Assembly: GCF_041379045.1 (NCBI RefSeq)
Contig: NZ_CP166871.1
Location: forward strand, 2,418,001-2,482,000
Length of the DNA: 64,000 nucleotides
DNA from: Thalassotalea ponticola
GTDB taxonomy: Bacteria; Pseudomonadota; Gammaproteobacteria; Enterobacterales; Alteromonadaceae
Direction: 5' to 3'
Position 1 is the stretch's first letter. Every line of letters starts with the position of its first letter. The position numbers and the translations under genes were made by a program. The notes beneath the pieces were generated by a model, which saw only the letters and a list, made by a program, of their open reading frames with translations, did no database searches and had not been told where the DNA came from. This document shows positions 1 through 9,827 of the stretch, in pieces.

Positions 1-1202
1 TGTCTCAATATTGGTTTCGCACAGTGACTTGGTCGCTAAAAGTCGCCTCCAAATTTCTCAACATTCCCAAACCACTGCTGTTCTGTGGCCTCGACAGTCG
101 TTATAAACTGTTGAATTTAATTGCTGATCAGGGCAGTCATCGCGTGTTATTGGTGAGTGACTCTGGGCTGTTGAAGCTGGGTCTTCTCGAACCATTAGCC
201 AATCACTTAGAGCAACAAGGGGTAAGCGTTAGTCTGTTTACCGATATCATGGCCGATCCCAGTGAGTCGGTTATCGTCAAAGGCATTCATGTTTTACAGC
301 AAAAACAATGCGACATTGTACTGGCCGTGGGCGGCGGTTCGGCGATTGATGCGGCAAAAATGATCGCGGCATTAGCGAGGCTACCAGATGTTAGCGAACA
401 CAGTATAAGGCGTTGTGCTGGCATGCTTAAAATAATCAACAAAGGCCTGCCGTTATACGTTCTGCCTACCACGGCGGGAACTGGCTCAGAAGCAACGATG
501 GCGGCGGTGGTCAGCCATAGTAGTACCGGGCAGAAATACGCGATTATATCTCCAGCAATAAGCGCTGATGTGGCCGCCCTAGATGCACAGTTAATGACCA
601 AGCTTCCCGCGCACTTAACGGCCGCGACAGGCATGGACGCGCTAACCCATGCCATTGAAGCGTTTTGTTCAAAAAACGCCAGCAAAGAAACCGACTTGTT
701 TGCATTGACCGCGACCCGCTTAATATTTGCTAACTTATTAACCAGTGTTAACCAACCGGATAATTTAACAGCACGTGAAAATATGGCTTTGGCATCGTTT
801 TATGCCGGTCTAGCCTTTAACAAAGCCGGTGTTGGCTACGTGCACGCTTTTGCCCATCAACTCGGTGCAAAATACCACATATCACATGGGCTAGCTAATG
901 CCATGGTTTTACCCACTGTTATGCGCTTTAACCAGGGTGCATGCGCATCTCGTATGGCAGTATTAGCACGCCATATCAATCTCGAAGGCAATGAGCAGGA
1001 TCAACTCAGTGAGCGGTTTATTCAAGCTGTAGAGCAACTGTGTCATCAACTCGACATCCCCCAAACGGTGTCGCCACTGAGTACTAACGACTACGATGAT
1101 ATCATCAAACACGCCCTTGACGAGGCGCATTACTTATATGCCGTACCGCGTTTTCTCGACGCTCAACTCGCTCGCTCTCTGTTACAATCAATCACCGCTT
1201 GA
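1..1202 (+). CDS. Iron-containing alcohol dehydrogenase (5' end cut by one base)
   Basis: NAD(P)-dependent group III (iron-type) alcohol dehydrogenase, cytoplasmic; substrate unknown. Visible motifs are the nucleotide-binding GGGSAIDAAK, the TAGTGSE loop, and the metal-ligand segments DALTHAIEAF and HAFAHQLGAKYHISHG. A GTG at 24 could start the protein, but the frame is open to the edge and the first two bases of the window are TG followed by TCT CAA. The natural start is therefore probably an ATG whose A lies one base outside, giving about 400 residues beginning MSQYWF; this is inference. Its end is 217 bp before miaB and it appears to be a separate transcription unit. Confidence 0.88.
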   Translation, partial: SQYWFRTVTWSLKVASKFLNIPKPLLFCGLDSRYKLLNLIADQGSHRVLLVSDSGLLKLGLLEPLANHLEQQGVSVSLFTDIMADPSESVIVKGIHVLQQKQCDIVLAVGGGSAIDAAKMIAALARLPDVSEHSIRRCAGMLKIINKGLPLYVLPTTAGTGSEATMAAVVSHSSTGQKYAIISPAISADVAALDAQLMTKLPAHLTAATGMDALTHAIEAFCSKNASKETDLFALTATRLIFANLLTSVNQPDNLTARENMALASFYAGLAFNKAGVGYVHAFAHQLGAKYHISHGLANAMVLPTVMRFNQGACASRMAVLARHINLEGNEQDQLSERFIQAVEQLCHQLDIPQTVSPLSTNDYDDIIKHALDEAHYLYAVPRFLDAQLARSLLQSITA

Positions 1203-1419
1203 GCAAACCGCCCCCTCGTAGTGAACATATTAACCTGATAGTTACAAATTAATACGCGTGCAATGCTGGCAGAATATGTGAAGAAAGAGTAAAATACGCC
1301 CCCTTTAGATTAAACTTAGCGTACCTGTATAAAAGGTTTCCACAGCTAAATTGTGGTTATGCATGCGCTAGATTCGTGCGTAAATTATTTTAGACACAGT
1401 TATTTTGGGCAATTATCAG
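1203..1419. other. Intergenic region upstream of miaB
   Basis: About 217 bp between the alcohol dehydrogenase and miaB. It must carry the promoter of the miaB-ybeZ-ybeY-corC-lnt cluster. AT-rich words resembling -10 elements occur (for example TAAAAT near 1290 and TATAAA near 1329), but none has a convincing partner at the right spacing, so no specific promoter is called. No terminator or RNA gene was recognised. Confidence 0.4.
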
Positions 1420-2862
1420 ATGAGTAAAAAGCTTTACATTAAAACCTGGGGCTGTCAGATGAACGAGTATGACTCGCAAAAGATGGCAGACTTGTTAGAT
1501 TCTACTCACGGTTTCGTAGAAGTAAGCGAGCCGGAAGAAGCAGATGTGTTGTTATTAAATACCTGCTCAATCCGTGAAAAAGCTCAAGAAAAAGTTTTCC
1601 ACCAACTCGGCCGTTGGAAAACGATGAAAAGTAGCAAACCAGACCTTATCATCGGTGTTGGTGGCTGTGTTGCATCTCAAGAAGGCGACGCAATTCGCCA
1701 GCGTGCGCCATACGTTGATATCGTATTTGGTCCACAAACGCTGCACCGCTTACCGGAGATGATCAATCAGGTAAACAACAACGAGCAATCTGTGGTCGAT
1801 GTGAGCTTTCCTGAAATTGAAAAATTTGATCGCCTGCCAGAGCCTAAAGCAGAAGGCCCAACTGCATTTGTCTCAATTATGGAAGGTTGCTCTAAGTACT
1901 GTACATTCTGCGTTGTACCTTATACCCGTGGCGAAGAAGTATCGCGTCCGTTAGATGACGTGCTATACGAAATTGCCCAGCTGGCGGCACAAGGCGTGCG
2001 CGAAGTTAACCTACTCGGCCAAAATGTAAACGCCTATCGCGGTGAAACCCACGACGGCGGTATTTGTCGCTTTTCTGAGTTGCTGCGTTTAGTGGCAACC
2101 ATCGATGGTATTGATCGCATTCGCTACACCACATCACACCCAGTAGAATTTACTGACGATATTGTTGAGGTGTACAAAGACGTACCTGAGCTTGTGAGTC
2201 ACTTGCACCTGCCTGTACAAAGTGGTTCAGACCGCATCTTAACAATGATGAAACGCGGTCACACAGCGATTGAGTACAAGTCAAAAATCCGTGCCTTACG
2301 TCGCGCTCGCTCGGATATTGCCATGTCTTCAGACTTTATCATTGGCTATCCTGGCGAAACTGACCAAGACTTTGAAGACACGATGAATCTGATCAAAGCC
2401 ATCGACTTTGATTTGAGCTTTAGCTTTATCTACAGTGCACGTCCTGGTACGCCTGCCGCAGATGCGGTTGATGATGTGACTGATGAGACCAAAAAACAAC
2501 GCCTACAGATATTGCAAGATCGCATCAACTCGCAAGCCTTACAGCATGCGCGACGTATGCTGGGCAGCGAACAGCGCATTTTAGTTGAAGGCCCGTCGAA
2601 GAAAAACCCAATGGAACTTCGCGGACGTACCGAAAACAACCGCATTGTTAACTTTGAAGCGCCTCATACGGTTATCGGTCAATTTGTTGATGTTGAAATT
2701 ACCGATGTGTACGCAAACTCATTGCGAGGCAAGTTAGTGCGCACCGAAGATCAAATGGGTCTTCGCATCGCTCACTCACCAGCGGATATTTTGGCCAACC
2801 AACACCACAATACGCCGCGCCACGGTGTTGATGAACTCGGCGTTGCGACATTTGAGCCATAA
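1420..2862 (+). CDS. miaB: tRNA-2-methylthio-N6-dimethylallyladenosine synthase MiaB
   Basis: Radical-SAM methylthiotransferase that converts i6A37 to ms2i6A37 in tRNAs reading UNN codons. Order of domains: N-terminal UPF0004 domain with cluster cysteines ([23 protein letters not shown]), radical-SAM core with the CxxxCxxC motif in [17 protein letters not shown], and a C-terminal TRAM domain. About 480 residues, the usual length. A TTG 15 bases upstream is in frame, but the ATG at 1420 ([10 protein letters not shown]) matches the family N-terminus. First gene of the conserved miaB-ybeZ-ybeY-corC-lnt cluster. Confidence 0.97.
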   Translation: MSKKLYIKTWGCQMNEYDSQKMADLLDSTHGFVEVSEPEEADVLLLNTCSIREKAQEKVFHQLGRWKTMKSSKPDLIIGVGGCVASQEGDAIRQRAPYVDIVFGPQTLHRLPEMINQVNNNEQSVVDVSFPEIEKFDRLPEPKAEGPTAFVSIMEGCSKYCTFCVVPYTRGEEVSRPLDDVLYEIAQLAAQGVREVNLLGQNVNAYRGETHDGGICRFSELLRLVATIDGIDRIRYTTSHPVEFTDDIVEVYKDVPELVSHLHLPVQSGSDRILTMMKRGHTAIEYKSKIRALRRARSDIAMSSDFIIGYPGETDQDFEDTMNLIKAIDFDLSFSFIYSARPGTPAADAVDDVTDETKKQRLQILQDRINSQALQHARRMLGSEQRILVEGPSKKNPMELRGRTENNRIVNFEAPHTVIGQFVDVEITDVYANSLRGKLVRTEDQMGLRIAHSPADILANQHHNTPRHGVDELGVATFEP

Positions 2863-2913
2863 TTTATAGTAGTGTACGTCTATTACTTTTTACGTTGACG
2901 AATCGAGCATATT

Positions 2914-3921
2914 TTGACCAATACTGATAATGACAAGAAACACAGCCACGAAGCCTTGTTAGAGCCGCTTGATAATAATCGACTAGCGGTTCTATGTGGC
3001 CCGTTGGATGACAATCTACGCAAAATTGAACGCCGCTTTGGCGTTGAAATTAGCTACCGAGGTAATAACTTTAAAGTGCACGGTAAAGATTTAGTGTGCA
3101 AAGCTATTATCAAGTTACTCAAAGATTTATATGTGACGACGGCACCTGTCAAAGGCAAAATCGGCAATATTTCAGCTGAAGATTTGCACTTGGCGATGAC
3201 CGAACTCAACGTATTAGAGCAAGAAAGTAGTGAGCATGAGGCTGACTACGAGAAGATGGTTACCATCAAAACAAAGCGCGGAATTATCAAACCACGCAAT
3301 GATAACCAAGCCGAATATGTACAAAACGTACTCACTAATGACATTAGCTTTGGTGTTGGCGTTGCCGGTACCGGTAAAACATATTTGGCCGTCGCATGTG
3401 CGGTTGATGCCCTTGAACGACAGGAAATTCGCCGAATCTTACTAACCCGCCCTGCGGTTGAAGCCGGTGAAAAGCTTGGCTTTTTACCGGGTGACTTAAG
3501 TCAAAAAGTCGATCCTTATCTACGCCCGTTATACGACGCGCTATTTGAAATGCTCGGTTTTGAAAAAGTCGAAAAGCTGATCGAACGCAATGTGATAGAG
3601 GTAGCGCCTCTTGCTTACATGCGCGGGAGAACCCTAAATGACGCGTTTATTATTTTGGATGAGAGCCAAAACACCACCGTTGAACAAATGAAAATGTTCC
3701 TGACGCGTATTGGCTTTAATTCAAAAGCGGTGATCACTGGTGATATTACCCAGGTTGATTTACCTCGCGGTCAACGCAGTGGATTGCGCCATGCTATTGA
3801 AGTGTTGAACAATATCAAGGGAATTAGTTTCAACTATTTCCAAGCAAAAGACGTTGTTCGCCATCCCGTTGTCGCTCGTATCGTAGAAGCGTACGAGCGT
3901 CACGATACTCAGCACAATTAG
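2914..3921 (+). CDS. ybeZ: PhoH-like ATPase YbeZ
   Basis: PhoH-family P-loop ATPase, 335 residues, known to act with YbeY in ribosome/RNA metabolism. Walker A is [11 protein letters not shown] (about residue 150) and Walker B is FIILDESQN; an N-terminal RNA-binding-like segment precedes the ATPase core. The start appears to be TTG at 2914, preceded by GAG six bases upstream; no in-frame ATG exists between the preceding stop (2896) and this point, so a non-ATG start is required. It lies 51 bp after miaB and 8 bp before ybeY, consistent with one operon. Confidence 0.93.
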   Translation: MTNTDNDKKHSHEALLEPLDNNRLAVLCGPLDDNLRKIERRFGVEISYRGNNFKVHGKDLVCKAIIKLLKDLYVTTAPVKGKIGNISAEDLHLAMTELNVLEQESSEHEADYEKMVTIKTKRGIIKPRNDNQAEYVQNVLTNDISFGVGVAGTGKTYLAVACAVDALERQEIRRILLTRPAVEAGEKLGFLPGDLSQKVDPYLRPLYDALFEMLGFEKVEKLIERNVIEVAPLAYMRGRTLNDAFIILDESQNTTVEQMKMFLTRIGFNSKAVITGDITQVDLPRGQRSGLRHAIEVLNNIKGISFNYFQAKDVVRHPVVARIVEAYERHDTQHN

Positions 3922-3929
3922 CGAGACCG

Positions 3930-4403
3930 ATGATGAGTAGCTCAGATATTGCCGTTGATTTACAAATTGCTTGCGATAATCCAAACCTGCCAAGCGCTGA
4001 GCAGTGTCAATTGTGGGCTGAAACCGCACTTGGCGAGTACAACAAGCCATTTGAATTGACCATTCGTCTGGTTAATCGCGATGAATCTCAACAATTGAAC
4101 AAGCAATACAGGGACAAAGACAAACCGACCAATGTTTTGTCTTTTCCATTTGAGGTACCCGATGGCATTGATCTTGATTTACTCGGCGATCTGGTCATCT
4201 GTGCCGATGTTGTTGAAACTGAAGCAACACAGCAAAACAAACCGCTTTTTGCCCACTGGGCACACATGATCATTCACGGGTGCTTGCATTTGCTCGGCTT
4301 TGATCATATAAACGAAGATGATGCAAATGAAATGGAAGCGATAGAAATTAGGTTACTTGCCGATCTTGGTTTTACTAACCCCTATATCGTTTCTGAAGAT
4401 TAA
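3930..4403 (+). CDS. ybeY: Endoribonuclease / rRNA maturation factor YbeY
   Basis: Zn-dependent single-strand RNase-type protein for 16S rRNA 3' end maturation and ribosome quality control. The signature [11 protein letters not shown] supplies the three zinc-ligand histidines near residue 115. Length 157 residues, normal for the family. Two consecutive ATGs (3930, 3933) are possible starts. Sits between ybeZ and corC with only 8 and 25 bp spacers, as in other Gammaproteobacteria. Confidence 0.96.
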   Translation: MMSSSDIAVDLQIACDNPNLPSAEQCQLWAETALGEYNKPFELTIRLVNRDESQQLNKQYRDKDKPTNVLSFPFEVPDGIDLDLLGDLVICADVVETEATQQNKPLFAHWAHMIIHGCLHLLGFDHINEDDANEMEAIEIRLLADLGFTNPYIVSED

Positions 4404-4428
4404 CTAACTAAGGATATACAACTGCTCT

Positions 4429-5304
4429 ATGAGCGACGACAATTCCCAGTCTCCTAACGGCTCTTCGAAGTCTTTGATGGAAAAAATAGTTCAAGCCTTT
4501 AGTCAAGAGCCGCAAAGCAAAGAAGAATTAGTTGATGTACTTGTTGATGCAACCGATCGCGATCTGATCAAGCAATCAACCAAACAGATGCTTGAAGGCG
4601 TGTTAGAAGTAAGTGATATGCGGGTAAGGGATATTATGATCCCTCGTTCTCACATGGTCACTATTGACATATCGCAAACGGTAGAAGAGTTTTTACCGAC
4701 AATGATAGAGTCTGCTCACTCTCGATTTCCAGTAACCAATGAAGATATCGATCACATAGAAGGTATTTTGTTGGCCAAAGATTTATTGCCTTATGCGTTT
4801 AGTAAAGACGCAAGTGAAATTTGCGTTGCTGACTTGTTGCGCCCTGCGATGATTATCCCAGAGAGTAAGCGCGTAGAGCCATTGCTCACCGATTTTCGTC
4901 AAGAGCGTTATCACATGGCGATAGTCGTTGACGAGTACGGTGGCGTATCTGGGCTAGTTACCATCGAAGATATCCTCGAGTTAATTGTTGGCGAAATTGA
5001 AGACGAGCACGATGACACGCTAGAGCGCGAAATCCGCCATTTAAGTGGTCAAGTGTATCAAGTTAAGGCTTTAACAGAATTAACTGACTTTAATCAGTAC
5101 TTTAATTCGGGCTTTAACGAAGAGGAAGCCGACACGGTTGGCGGTATTGTGATGCACGGCTTTGGTCATATGCCCAAGCGAGGAGAAAGCATCACCATAG
5201 ACAAATTTAATTTTAAAGTGGTTAGTTGTGATCGCCGACGTATTCAACAATTGCAGGTAACCATTCCTGACGATCATGAAATCAGTGGCAAACTATCTGA
5301 CTAA
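4429..5304 (+). CDS. corC: CorC/YbeX, CBS-domain ion-efflux accessory protein
   Basis: Cytoplasmic CBS-pair protein with a C-terminal CorC_HlyC domain (291 residues), linked in enterobacteria to Mg2+/Co2+ efflux and ribosome-related phenotypes. Recognisable stretches are [10 protein letters not shown] at the first CBS motif, [19 protein letters not shown] in the second, and [15 protein letters not shown] in the C-terminal domain. The membrane DUF21 domain of larger homologues is absent, as expected for CorC. The gene is between ybeY and lnt in the classic order. Confidence 0.94.
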   Translation: MSDDNSQSPNGSSKSLMEKIVQAFSQEPQSKEELVDVLVDATDRDLIKQSTKQMLEGVLEVSDMRVRDIMIPRSHMVTIDISQTVEEFLPTMIESAHSRFPVTNEDIDHIEGILLAKDLLPYAFSKDASEICVADLLRPAMIIPESKRVEPLLTDFRQERYHMAIVVDEYGGVSGLVTIEDILELIVGEIEDEHDDTLEREIRHLSGQVYQVKALTELTDFNQYFNSGFNEEEADTVGGIVMHGFGHMPKRGESITIDKFNFKVVSCDRRRIQQLQVTIPDDHEISGKLSD

Positions 5305-5340
5305 CCTGCCTTTTCACTGACTGTAAATAAAATAAAAAAT

Positions 5341-6909
5341 ATGAAAAAAGCAGCGCTAAATAACCGTTTATTGATTACCAATTCGTTATTAGCACTGCTT
5401 TTTTGCTTTTTCAGTGGCGCCATAGCCACCCTGGCGTTTGCGCCGTTTGGCTATTGGCCGTTAGCGTTTGTCTCGGTCATCTTGTGGTTGTCGCAAATCG
5501 ATCAACTCGATGCTTGGCAGGCGACTAAGCGCAGCTTTGCTTGGGGCTTGGGCTACTTTAGTTTTGGCATTAGTTGGGTTCACGTTTCTATTGAACAATT
5601 TGGCGGCTTACCACTGTTAGTTTCGCTGCTATTAATGTTGCTACTATGCGGTTATTTGGCTCTTTTTCCGGCGTTTGCGGCATGGATAAGCTCGCGCCTA
5701 ACGCGAACCCAGCACGTCAGTATATTATTGCTTCCCATGGCGTGGTTACTCAGTGAGTATCTGCGCAGTGTGCTGTTAACCGGTTTTCCTTGGCTCGCCC
5801 TAGGATACAGTCAAATTGACGGACCACTTGCCCCGCTTGCGCCGATTGTCGGTGAAATAGGGATCAGTGTGTTGATGATGTGTATTTGTACGAGTCTGTG
5901 TTTACTGGTCAATAAACGTCGAATCACCTTGGCGTCTCTAGGTCTGCTGGTCATCGCCATTAGCACGGTTATTAGCCAGCAGCTGTCGTTTACACAAGTT
6001 AAACCAAATAGCTTTAGCGCCGCCTTAGTGCAAGGCAATATCGAACAGCAACTTCGCTGGGACGAACAAGCAGAGCAAGATATCATCGACTTGTACGTAA
6101 ATTTAAGTGAACCTCTGTATAGCCAGCACGATATTGTAATATGGCCTGAAGCCGCAATTCCAAGATTAGAACCACTGGCGCAAGACACGCTTAGATTGGT
6201 TAATCAAACAGCACTAGCCAACAACAGTAGTGTGATCACGGGGATCATTAACTACCAACCGCAAAGCCGTGAGTTTTTTAACAGCATTGTCGTACTGGGC
6301 AAACACAGCCAAGACGACCAACGCTCGGGTTATTACTACGGCAATAGCAATACGTTTAATAAACATCACTTGCTTCCCATTGGTGAATTCGTGCCATTTG
6401 GCGATCTGCTTCGCACTATTGCACCACTGTTTAATTTGCCGATGTCATCGTTTACCGCTGGCGATTACGTGCAAAATAATTTATTGGCAAACGGCATTCA
6501 GTTACTGCCGTTAATTTGCTTTGAAATCGTTTTTGCCGATCAGCTTGCCGCTAATTTAACCGCGAACACCGACGCCATACTAACCATCAGCAATGATGCG
6601 TGGTTCGGTGACTCACACGGGCCTCACCAACATTTAGAAATAGCCCGCATGCGAGCCTTAGAGTTCGGCAAGCCGGTGATCAGAGCGACCAACAATGGCT
6701 TGACTGCGGTGATTAACGAGCACGGTACGATCACCGAGCAAATACCTCAATTTACTCAGGCGACACTATCGGCCAGTATTAACAAAGTACAAGGTAACAC
6801 TCCGTATGCCACTTACGGAAGCCTAGTGCACACCGTCCTCGTATCCTTGATAGCCATAGTATTTTTATTGCGCTTTGGCCAACTTCGCTATCGACGCCCA
6901 ACCGTTTAG
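5341..6909 (+). CDS. lnt: Apolipoprotein N-acyltransferase Lnt
   Basis: Inner-membrane enzyme that adds the third acyl chain to the N-terminal cysteine of lipoproteins. Several hydrophobic membrane segments cover about residues 10-220, followed by a periplasmic carbon-nitrogen hydrolase domain and a last membrane helix near the C-terminus. The catalytic triad is visible as Glu270 (WPEAAIP), Lys341 (FNKHHLLPIGEF) and Cys393 (LICFEIVF), close to E. coli E267/K335/C387. 522 residues. Last gene of the miaB cluster. Confidence 0.96.
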   Translation: MKKAALNNRLLITNSLLALLFCFFSGAIATLAFAPFGYWPLAFVSVILWLSQIDQLDAWQATKRSFAWGLGYFSFGISWVHVSIEQFGGLPLLVSLLLMLLLCGYLALFPAFAAWISSRLTRTQHVSILLLPMAWLLSEYLRSVLLTGFPWLALGYSQIDGPLAPLAPIVGEIGISVLMMCICTSLCLLVNKRRITLASLGLLVIAISTVISQQLSFTQVKPNSFSAALVQGNIEQQLRWDEQAEQDIIDLYVNLSEPLYSQHDIVIWPEAAIPRLEPLAQDTLRLVNQTALANNSSVITGIINYQPQSREFFNSIVVLGKHSQDDQRSGYYYGNSNTFNKHHLLPIGEFVPFGDLLRTIAPLFNLPMSSFTAGDYVQNNLLANGIQLLPLICFEIVFADQLAANLTANTDAILTISNDAWFGDSHGPHQHLEIARMRALEFGKPVIRATNNGLTAVINEHGTITEQIPQFTQATLSASINKVQGNTPYATYGSLVHTVLVSLIAIVFLLRFGQLRYRRPTV

Positions 6910-7072
6910 CCTCGTATTTACCACGGTTTAACCCGCGTTTTTTTTTATCTTGTTGCCGCGTGTTTGATCGAATCACTATTTAGCCTGCGACATTTTTCTT
7001 TTGCTTTGGTGAGCATCGCGTTATGGTATAAAAACAGATGATAACAAACACTTAGACTGACGGGACGTTAAC

Positions 7073-8722
7073 ATGAAACTGCACGCCTTGCTTTGGCTCC
7101 CCTGCTATTTAATGGCCAGCTCTGCGCTAGCGCAAACCTCGCTGTTGAAAAACATTAATGGCTATACCATGGAAAATGGTAAGCTGGTTAAATTTCACGC
7201 GATAAAGTACAGCGATGATACCATTGATAAAATCTTCAAAGACGGCGAAACGCTGCCAAGTACTGACCAATTACAGGTCATTGACGGTAAACAAAAGACC
7301 GTATTGCCAGGGTTAATTGACGCACATGGCCACGTGCTTAACTACGGCCTTAGTCTGATTCGAGCAAATTTGGTCGATAGTACCAGCGAGCAAGATGCGG
7401 TAAGCATAGTCAGTCGATATAGCAAACAAAACCCAACGATCAAGTGGCTACAGGGGCGTGGTTGGAACCAAGAGCGCTGGGAGAATAAAAGCTTTCCTAG
7501 CGCGAGTAGCCTCGATCGAGTCATTGCTGATAAACCCGTGGTGCTGGCTCGCATCGATGGTCACGCAATATGGGTCAATAGTAAAGCCATGCAACTTGCC
7601 AACATAGATAGACACACTGATGATGTTGATGGTGGCGAAATCGTTCGCGACAGCGATGGAAATCCCACAGGCGTATTTATCGATAATGCGATGCAACTGG
7701 TATACGACACAATACCCGACATGACTGTGGCCGAAAAAGAACATGCGTTAACCATGGCGATGCAGTCACTTGCCGCTGTCGGGTTAACCAGTGTTCACGA
7801 CGCGGGTATTAATTCGGATAATCTGCAGGCGTATAAAAATTTGAGCACGCGCAAGCAAATGCCGATCCGTATAAATGCCATGCTCGATGCGACTGACCCA
7901 CTGTATAGCAAACATTTAAACGATGGACATGTTCGCTCTGACGATGACACGTTGGTAATGCACAGTGTTAAAATCTCCGCAGATGGTGCGCTCGGCAGTC
8001 GAGGTGCGGCACTCATTGAAGACTACACTGACAAGCCGCATCACAAGGGTTTACTGTTGCACTCAAAGCACCGGTTAACAGACTTAGTGCAGCAAGCTAT
8101 GCAAGCTGGGTTTCAAGTCAACACCCATGCCATCGGCGACGATGCCAACAAGCTGGTTTTAGATACCTATCAACAACTGATCCAGCAAACACAAAGTGGT
8201 GCAATGCGACATCGCGTTGAGCACGCACAAGTTTTACAATTAAGTGATATACCTCGCTTTGCCGAGCTCAACATCATCGCTTCAATGCAAGCAACGCATG
8301 CCACATCAGATAAAAACATGGCCGAAGACAGACTGGGCAATCAACGCATAAAAGGGGCTTACGCATGGCGCAGTTTACTCGACAGTGGTGCGGTAATTGC
8401 CGCGGGCTCTGATTTCCCAGTTGAATACCCAAATCCATTTTTTGGCTTACACGCCTCAGTGACCCGCCAAGATCACGCCAATCAACCGCGCGATGGCTGG
8501 TATAAAAACGAAGCGATGACATTAACAGAAGCATTTAATAGTTTTACCCTAGGTGCAGCTTACGCAGGACATCAAGAAAACATTATCGGTAGCCTTGAAG
8601 CGGGCAAGAAAGCCGACTTTATTATCGTTGACCGCGATATTTTTAGCATCGACAGCAAAGACATTTGGAAAACACAAGTGCTAGCAACTTATGTAAATGG
8701 TCAGCCGGTAAAAATTGACTGA
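7073..8722 (+). CDS. Exported amidohydrolase (YtcJ-like metal-dependent hydrolase)
   Basis: 549-residue amidohydrolase of the amidohydro_3/YtcJ group with an N-terminal signal peptide (cleavage probably after SSALA, about residue 20), so likely periplasmic. Metal-site elements are DAHGHV (HxH), NTHAIGDD, HRVEHAQ and AAGSDFPVE; the C-terminus has the typical GSLEAGKKADFIIVDRDIF. The substrate cannot be told from sequence. ATG at 7073 follows GGGACG about 7 bp upstream. Transcribed toward the peroxidase gene 71 bp downstream; an 8-bp inverted repeat (TGGCATCA/TGATGCCA, 8740-8761) separates them. Confidence 0.86.
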   Translation: MKLHALLWLPCYLMASSALAQTSLLKNINGYTMENGKLVKFHAIKYSDDTIDKIFKDGETLPSTDQLQVIDGKQKTVLPGLIDAHGHVLNYGLSLIRANLVDSTSEQDAVSIVSRYSKQNPTIKWLQGRGWNQERWENKSFPSASSLDRVIADKPVVLARIDGHAIWVNSKAMQLANIDRHTDDVDGGEIVRDSDGNPTGVFIDNAMQLVYDTIPDMTVAEKEHALTMAMQSLAAVGLTSVHDAGINSDNLQAYKNLSTRKQMPIRINAMLDATDPLYSKHLNDGHVRSDDDTLVMHSVKISADGALGSRGAALIEDYTDKPHHKGLLLHSKHRLTDLVQQAMQAGFQVNTHAIGDDANKLVLDTYQQLIQQTQSGAMRHRVEHAQVLQLSDIPRFAELNIIASMQATHATSDKNMAEDRLGNQRIKGAYAWRSLLDSGAVIAAGSDFPVEYPNPFFGLHASVTRQDHANQPRDGWYKNEAMTLTEAFNSFTLGAAYAGHQENIIGSLEAGKKADFIIVDRDIFSIDSKDIWKTQVLATYVNGQPVKID

Positions 8723-8793
8723 GGCAAAAACTTTTCTATTGGCATCAACGTAATGATGCCATTAGAATTATTAAAAACACGAGAGGCGGTATT

Positions 8794-9393
8794 ATGAAAA
8801 AATTATTAACTTTAGTTCTTACCACGGTACTTTCAGTTAACACAGCTTTTGCAGAGCAGGTGCAAGAAACATCTGGCTTAGTTGTTGCTGGTGGTAAACC
8901 AATTACACTATTGGGAAAACAAGTGTACAAAGGCAACCCTGCACCTGATTTTAGTGTTGTTGACGAAGGCTTTAAAAGAGTCTCACTTGCCGATTTCAAA
9001 GGCAAGACGGTGTTAATTTCTGCGGTGCCAAGCTTAGACACAGGGGTATGCTCAATTCAAACCAAACGCTTTAACGAAGAGGTTGCCAATTTACCTGAAA
9101 ACGTTGTTGTTCTGACGATCAGTGCCGATCTGCCATTTGCGCAAAAACGATTTTGCAGCACCGAAGGCGTTGACGCGTTAAAAGTGCTATCGGACTCTGT
9201 ATGGCACGATTTCGGTGAAAAATACGGGTTGGTCATTAAAGATATGGGGCTGTTAAGTCGCTCTATTTTTGTTATTAACGGCCAAGGTAACATTGTGTAT
9301 AAAGAGTTGGTTCCAGATATTTCAAAAGAGCCTAACTACGACCAAGCTCTGGCTGCAGCCAAAGAGTCAGCCGAGCTCGACAAAGCCATTTAA
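8794..9393 (+). CDS. tpx: Thiol peroxidase (Tpx type) with export signal
   Basis: Atypical 2-Cys peroxiredoxin reducing alkyl and lipid hydroperoxides. The peroxidatic Cys is C86 in SLDTGVCSIQT and the resolving Cys is C121 in KRFCSTEG, spaced as in E. coli Tpx. Unlike E. coli Tpx, the first 20 residues form a convincing Sec signal peptide ending TAFA, so the mature enzyme should be periplasmic. 199 residues with precursor. Strong GAGAGGCGG ribosome site before the ATG. Followed by two stem-loops. Confidence 0.92.
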   Translation: MKKLLTLVLTTVLSVNTAFAEQVQETSGLVVAGGKPITLLGKQVYKGNPAPDFSVVDEGFKRVSLADFKGKTVLISAVPSLDTGVCSIQTKRFNEEVANLPENVVVLTISADLPFAQKRFCSTEGVDALKVLSDSVWHDFGEKYGLVIKDMGLLSRSIFVINGQGNIVYKELVPDISKEPNYDQALAAAKESAELDKAI

Positions 9394-9396
9394 TTG

Positions 9397-9465
9397 ATAC
9401 CCATAGTCCTTGGACCATGGGGTATTCAAGTTAAACAAGCCACCTGCGGTATCGGGTGGCTTGTT
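9397..9465 (+). terminator. Two stem-loops after tpx
   Basis: The first stem-loop (9397-9425) has about 12 pairs with one bulge and one mismatch. The second (9434-9444 paired with 9455-9465, AACAAGCCACC/GGTGGCTTGTT) is a perfect 11-bp stem with a 10-base loop. The T-run after it is poor, so termination strength is uncertain. Confidence 0.6.
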
Positions 9466-9646
9466 GATTGACCCAAGTTTCATTACATTACAATTTTCTC
9501 TGGCCAATACAAAGCGCCTACCCTGAATCCCCCTTTGCTGCGACTGATACGTTAATTTACCTTAATTCCCCCCCTGCCCTTACAAGTTGTTAATTCAGGC
9601 TTTATTTCACCTGCCACATAAAAAAATATAATTTTTTTAAGGTTTT
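9466..9646. other. Intergenic region between the tpx stem-loops and the ibpA promoter
   Basis: AT-rich stretch of about 180 bp with no reading frame or RNA gene that can be supported. It ends in a long A/T tract (9619-9640) immediately before the heat-shock promoter. Confidence 0.5.
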
Positions 9647-9675
9647 CCCTTGAATAGACATTTTTTGCCCATATT
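9647..9675 (+). promoter_or_regulatory. Sigma-32 heat-shock promoter of ibpA
   Basis: CCCTTGAA at 9647-9654 matches the RpoH -35 consensus CTTGAA, and CCCATATT at 9668-9675 matches the -10 consensus CCCATNT, with a 13-base gap that is within the family range. The expected transcription start is in the 9680s, giving a 5' leader of about 140 bases before the ibpA ATG. Seen directly in sequence; activity is inferred. Confidence 0.8.
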
Positions 9676-9802
9676 AAATAATTGTCGCCGCCATAATGGG
9701 ACGACAACACAGTAAACCGATGATCTGTTTACTTATTTTATTAACGCCTGTTCAATTGTGAAGGGCACAAATACACAGTCGAAAAACGCTCGAATGTGTC
9801 AA

Positions 9803-9824
9803 CATATTGCTTAACGAGGATATG
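9803..9824 (+). promoter_or_regulatory. ROSE-like RNA thermometer hairpin over the ibpA ribosome-binding site
   Basis: CATAT (9803-9807) pairs with ATATG (9820-9824). Inside, TTGCT (9807-9811) faces AGGA (9817-9820): U-A, U-G, an unpaired or G-G G9809, C-G, U-A, closing a UAACG loop. This is the conserved UUGCU/AGGA core of ROSE elements, which hides the Shine-Dalgarno sequence at low temperature and melts on heat shock. It is the proximal hairpin of the leader; upstream hairpins were not resolved by eye. Confidence 0.75.
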
Positions 9825-9827
9825 ATT

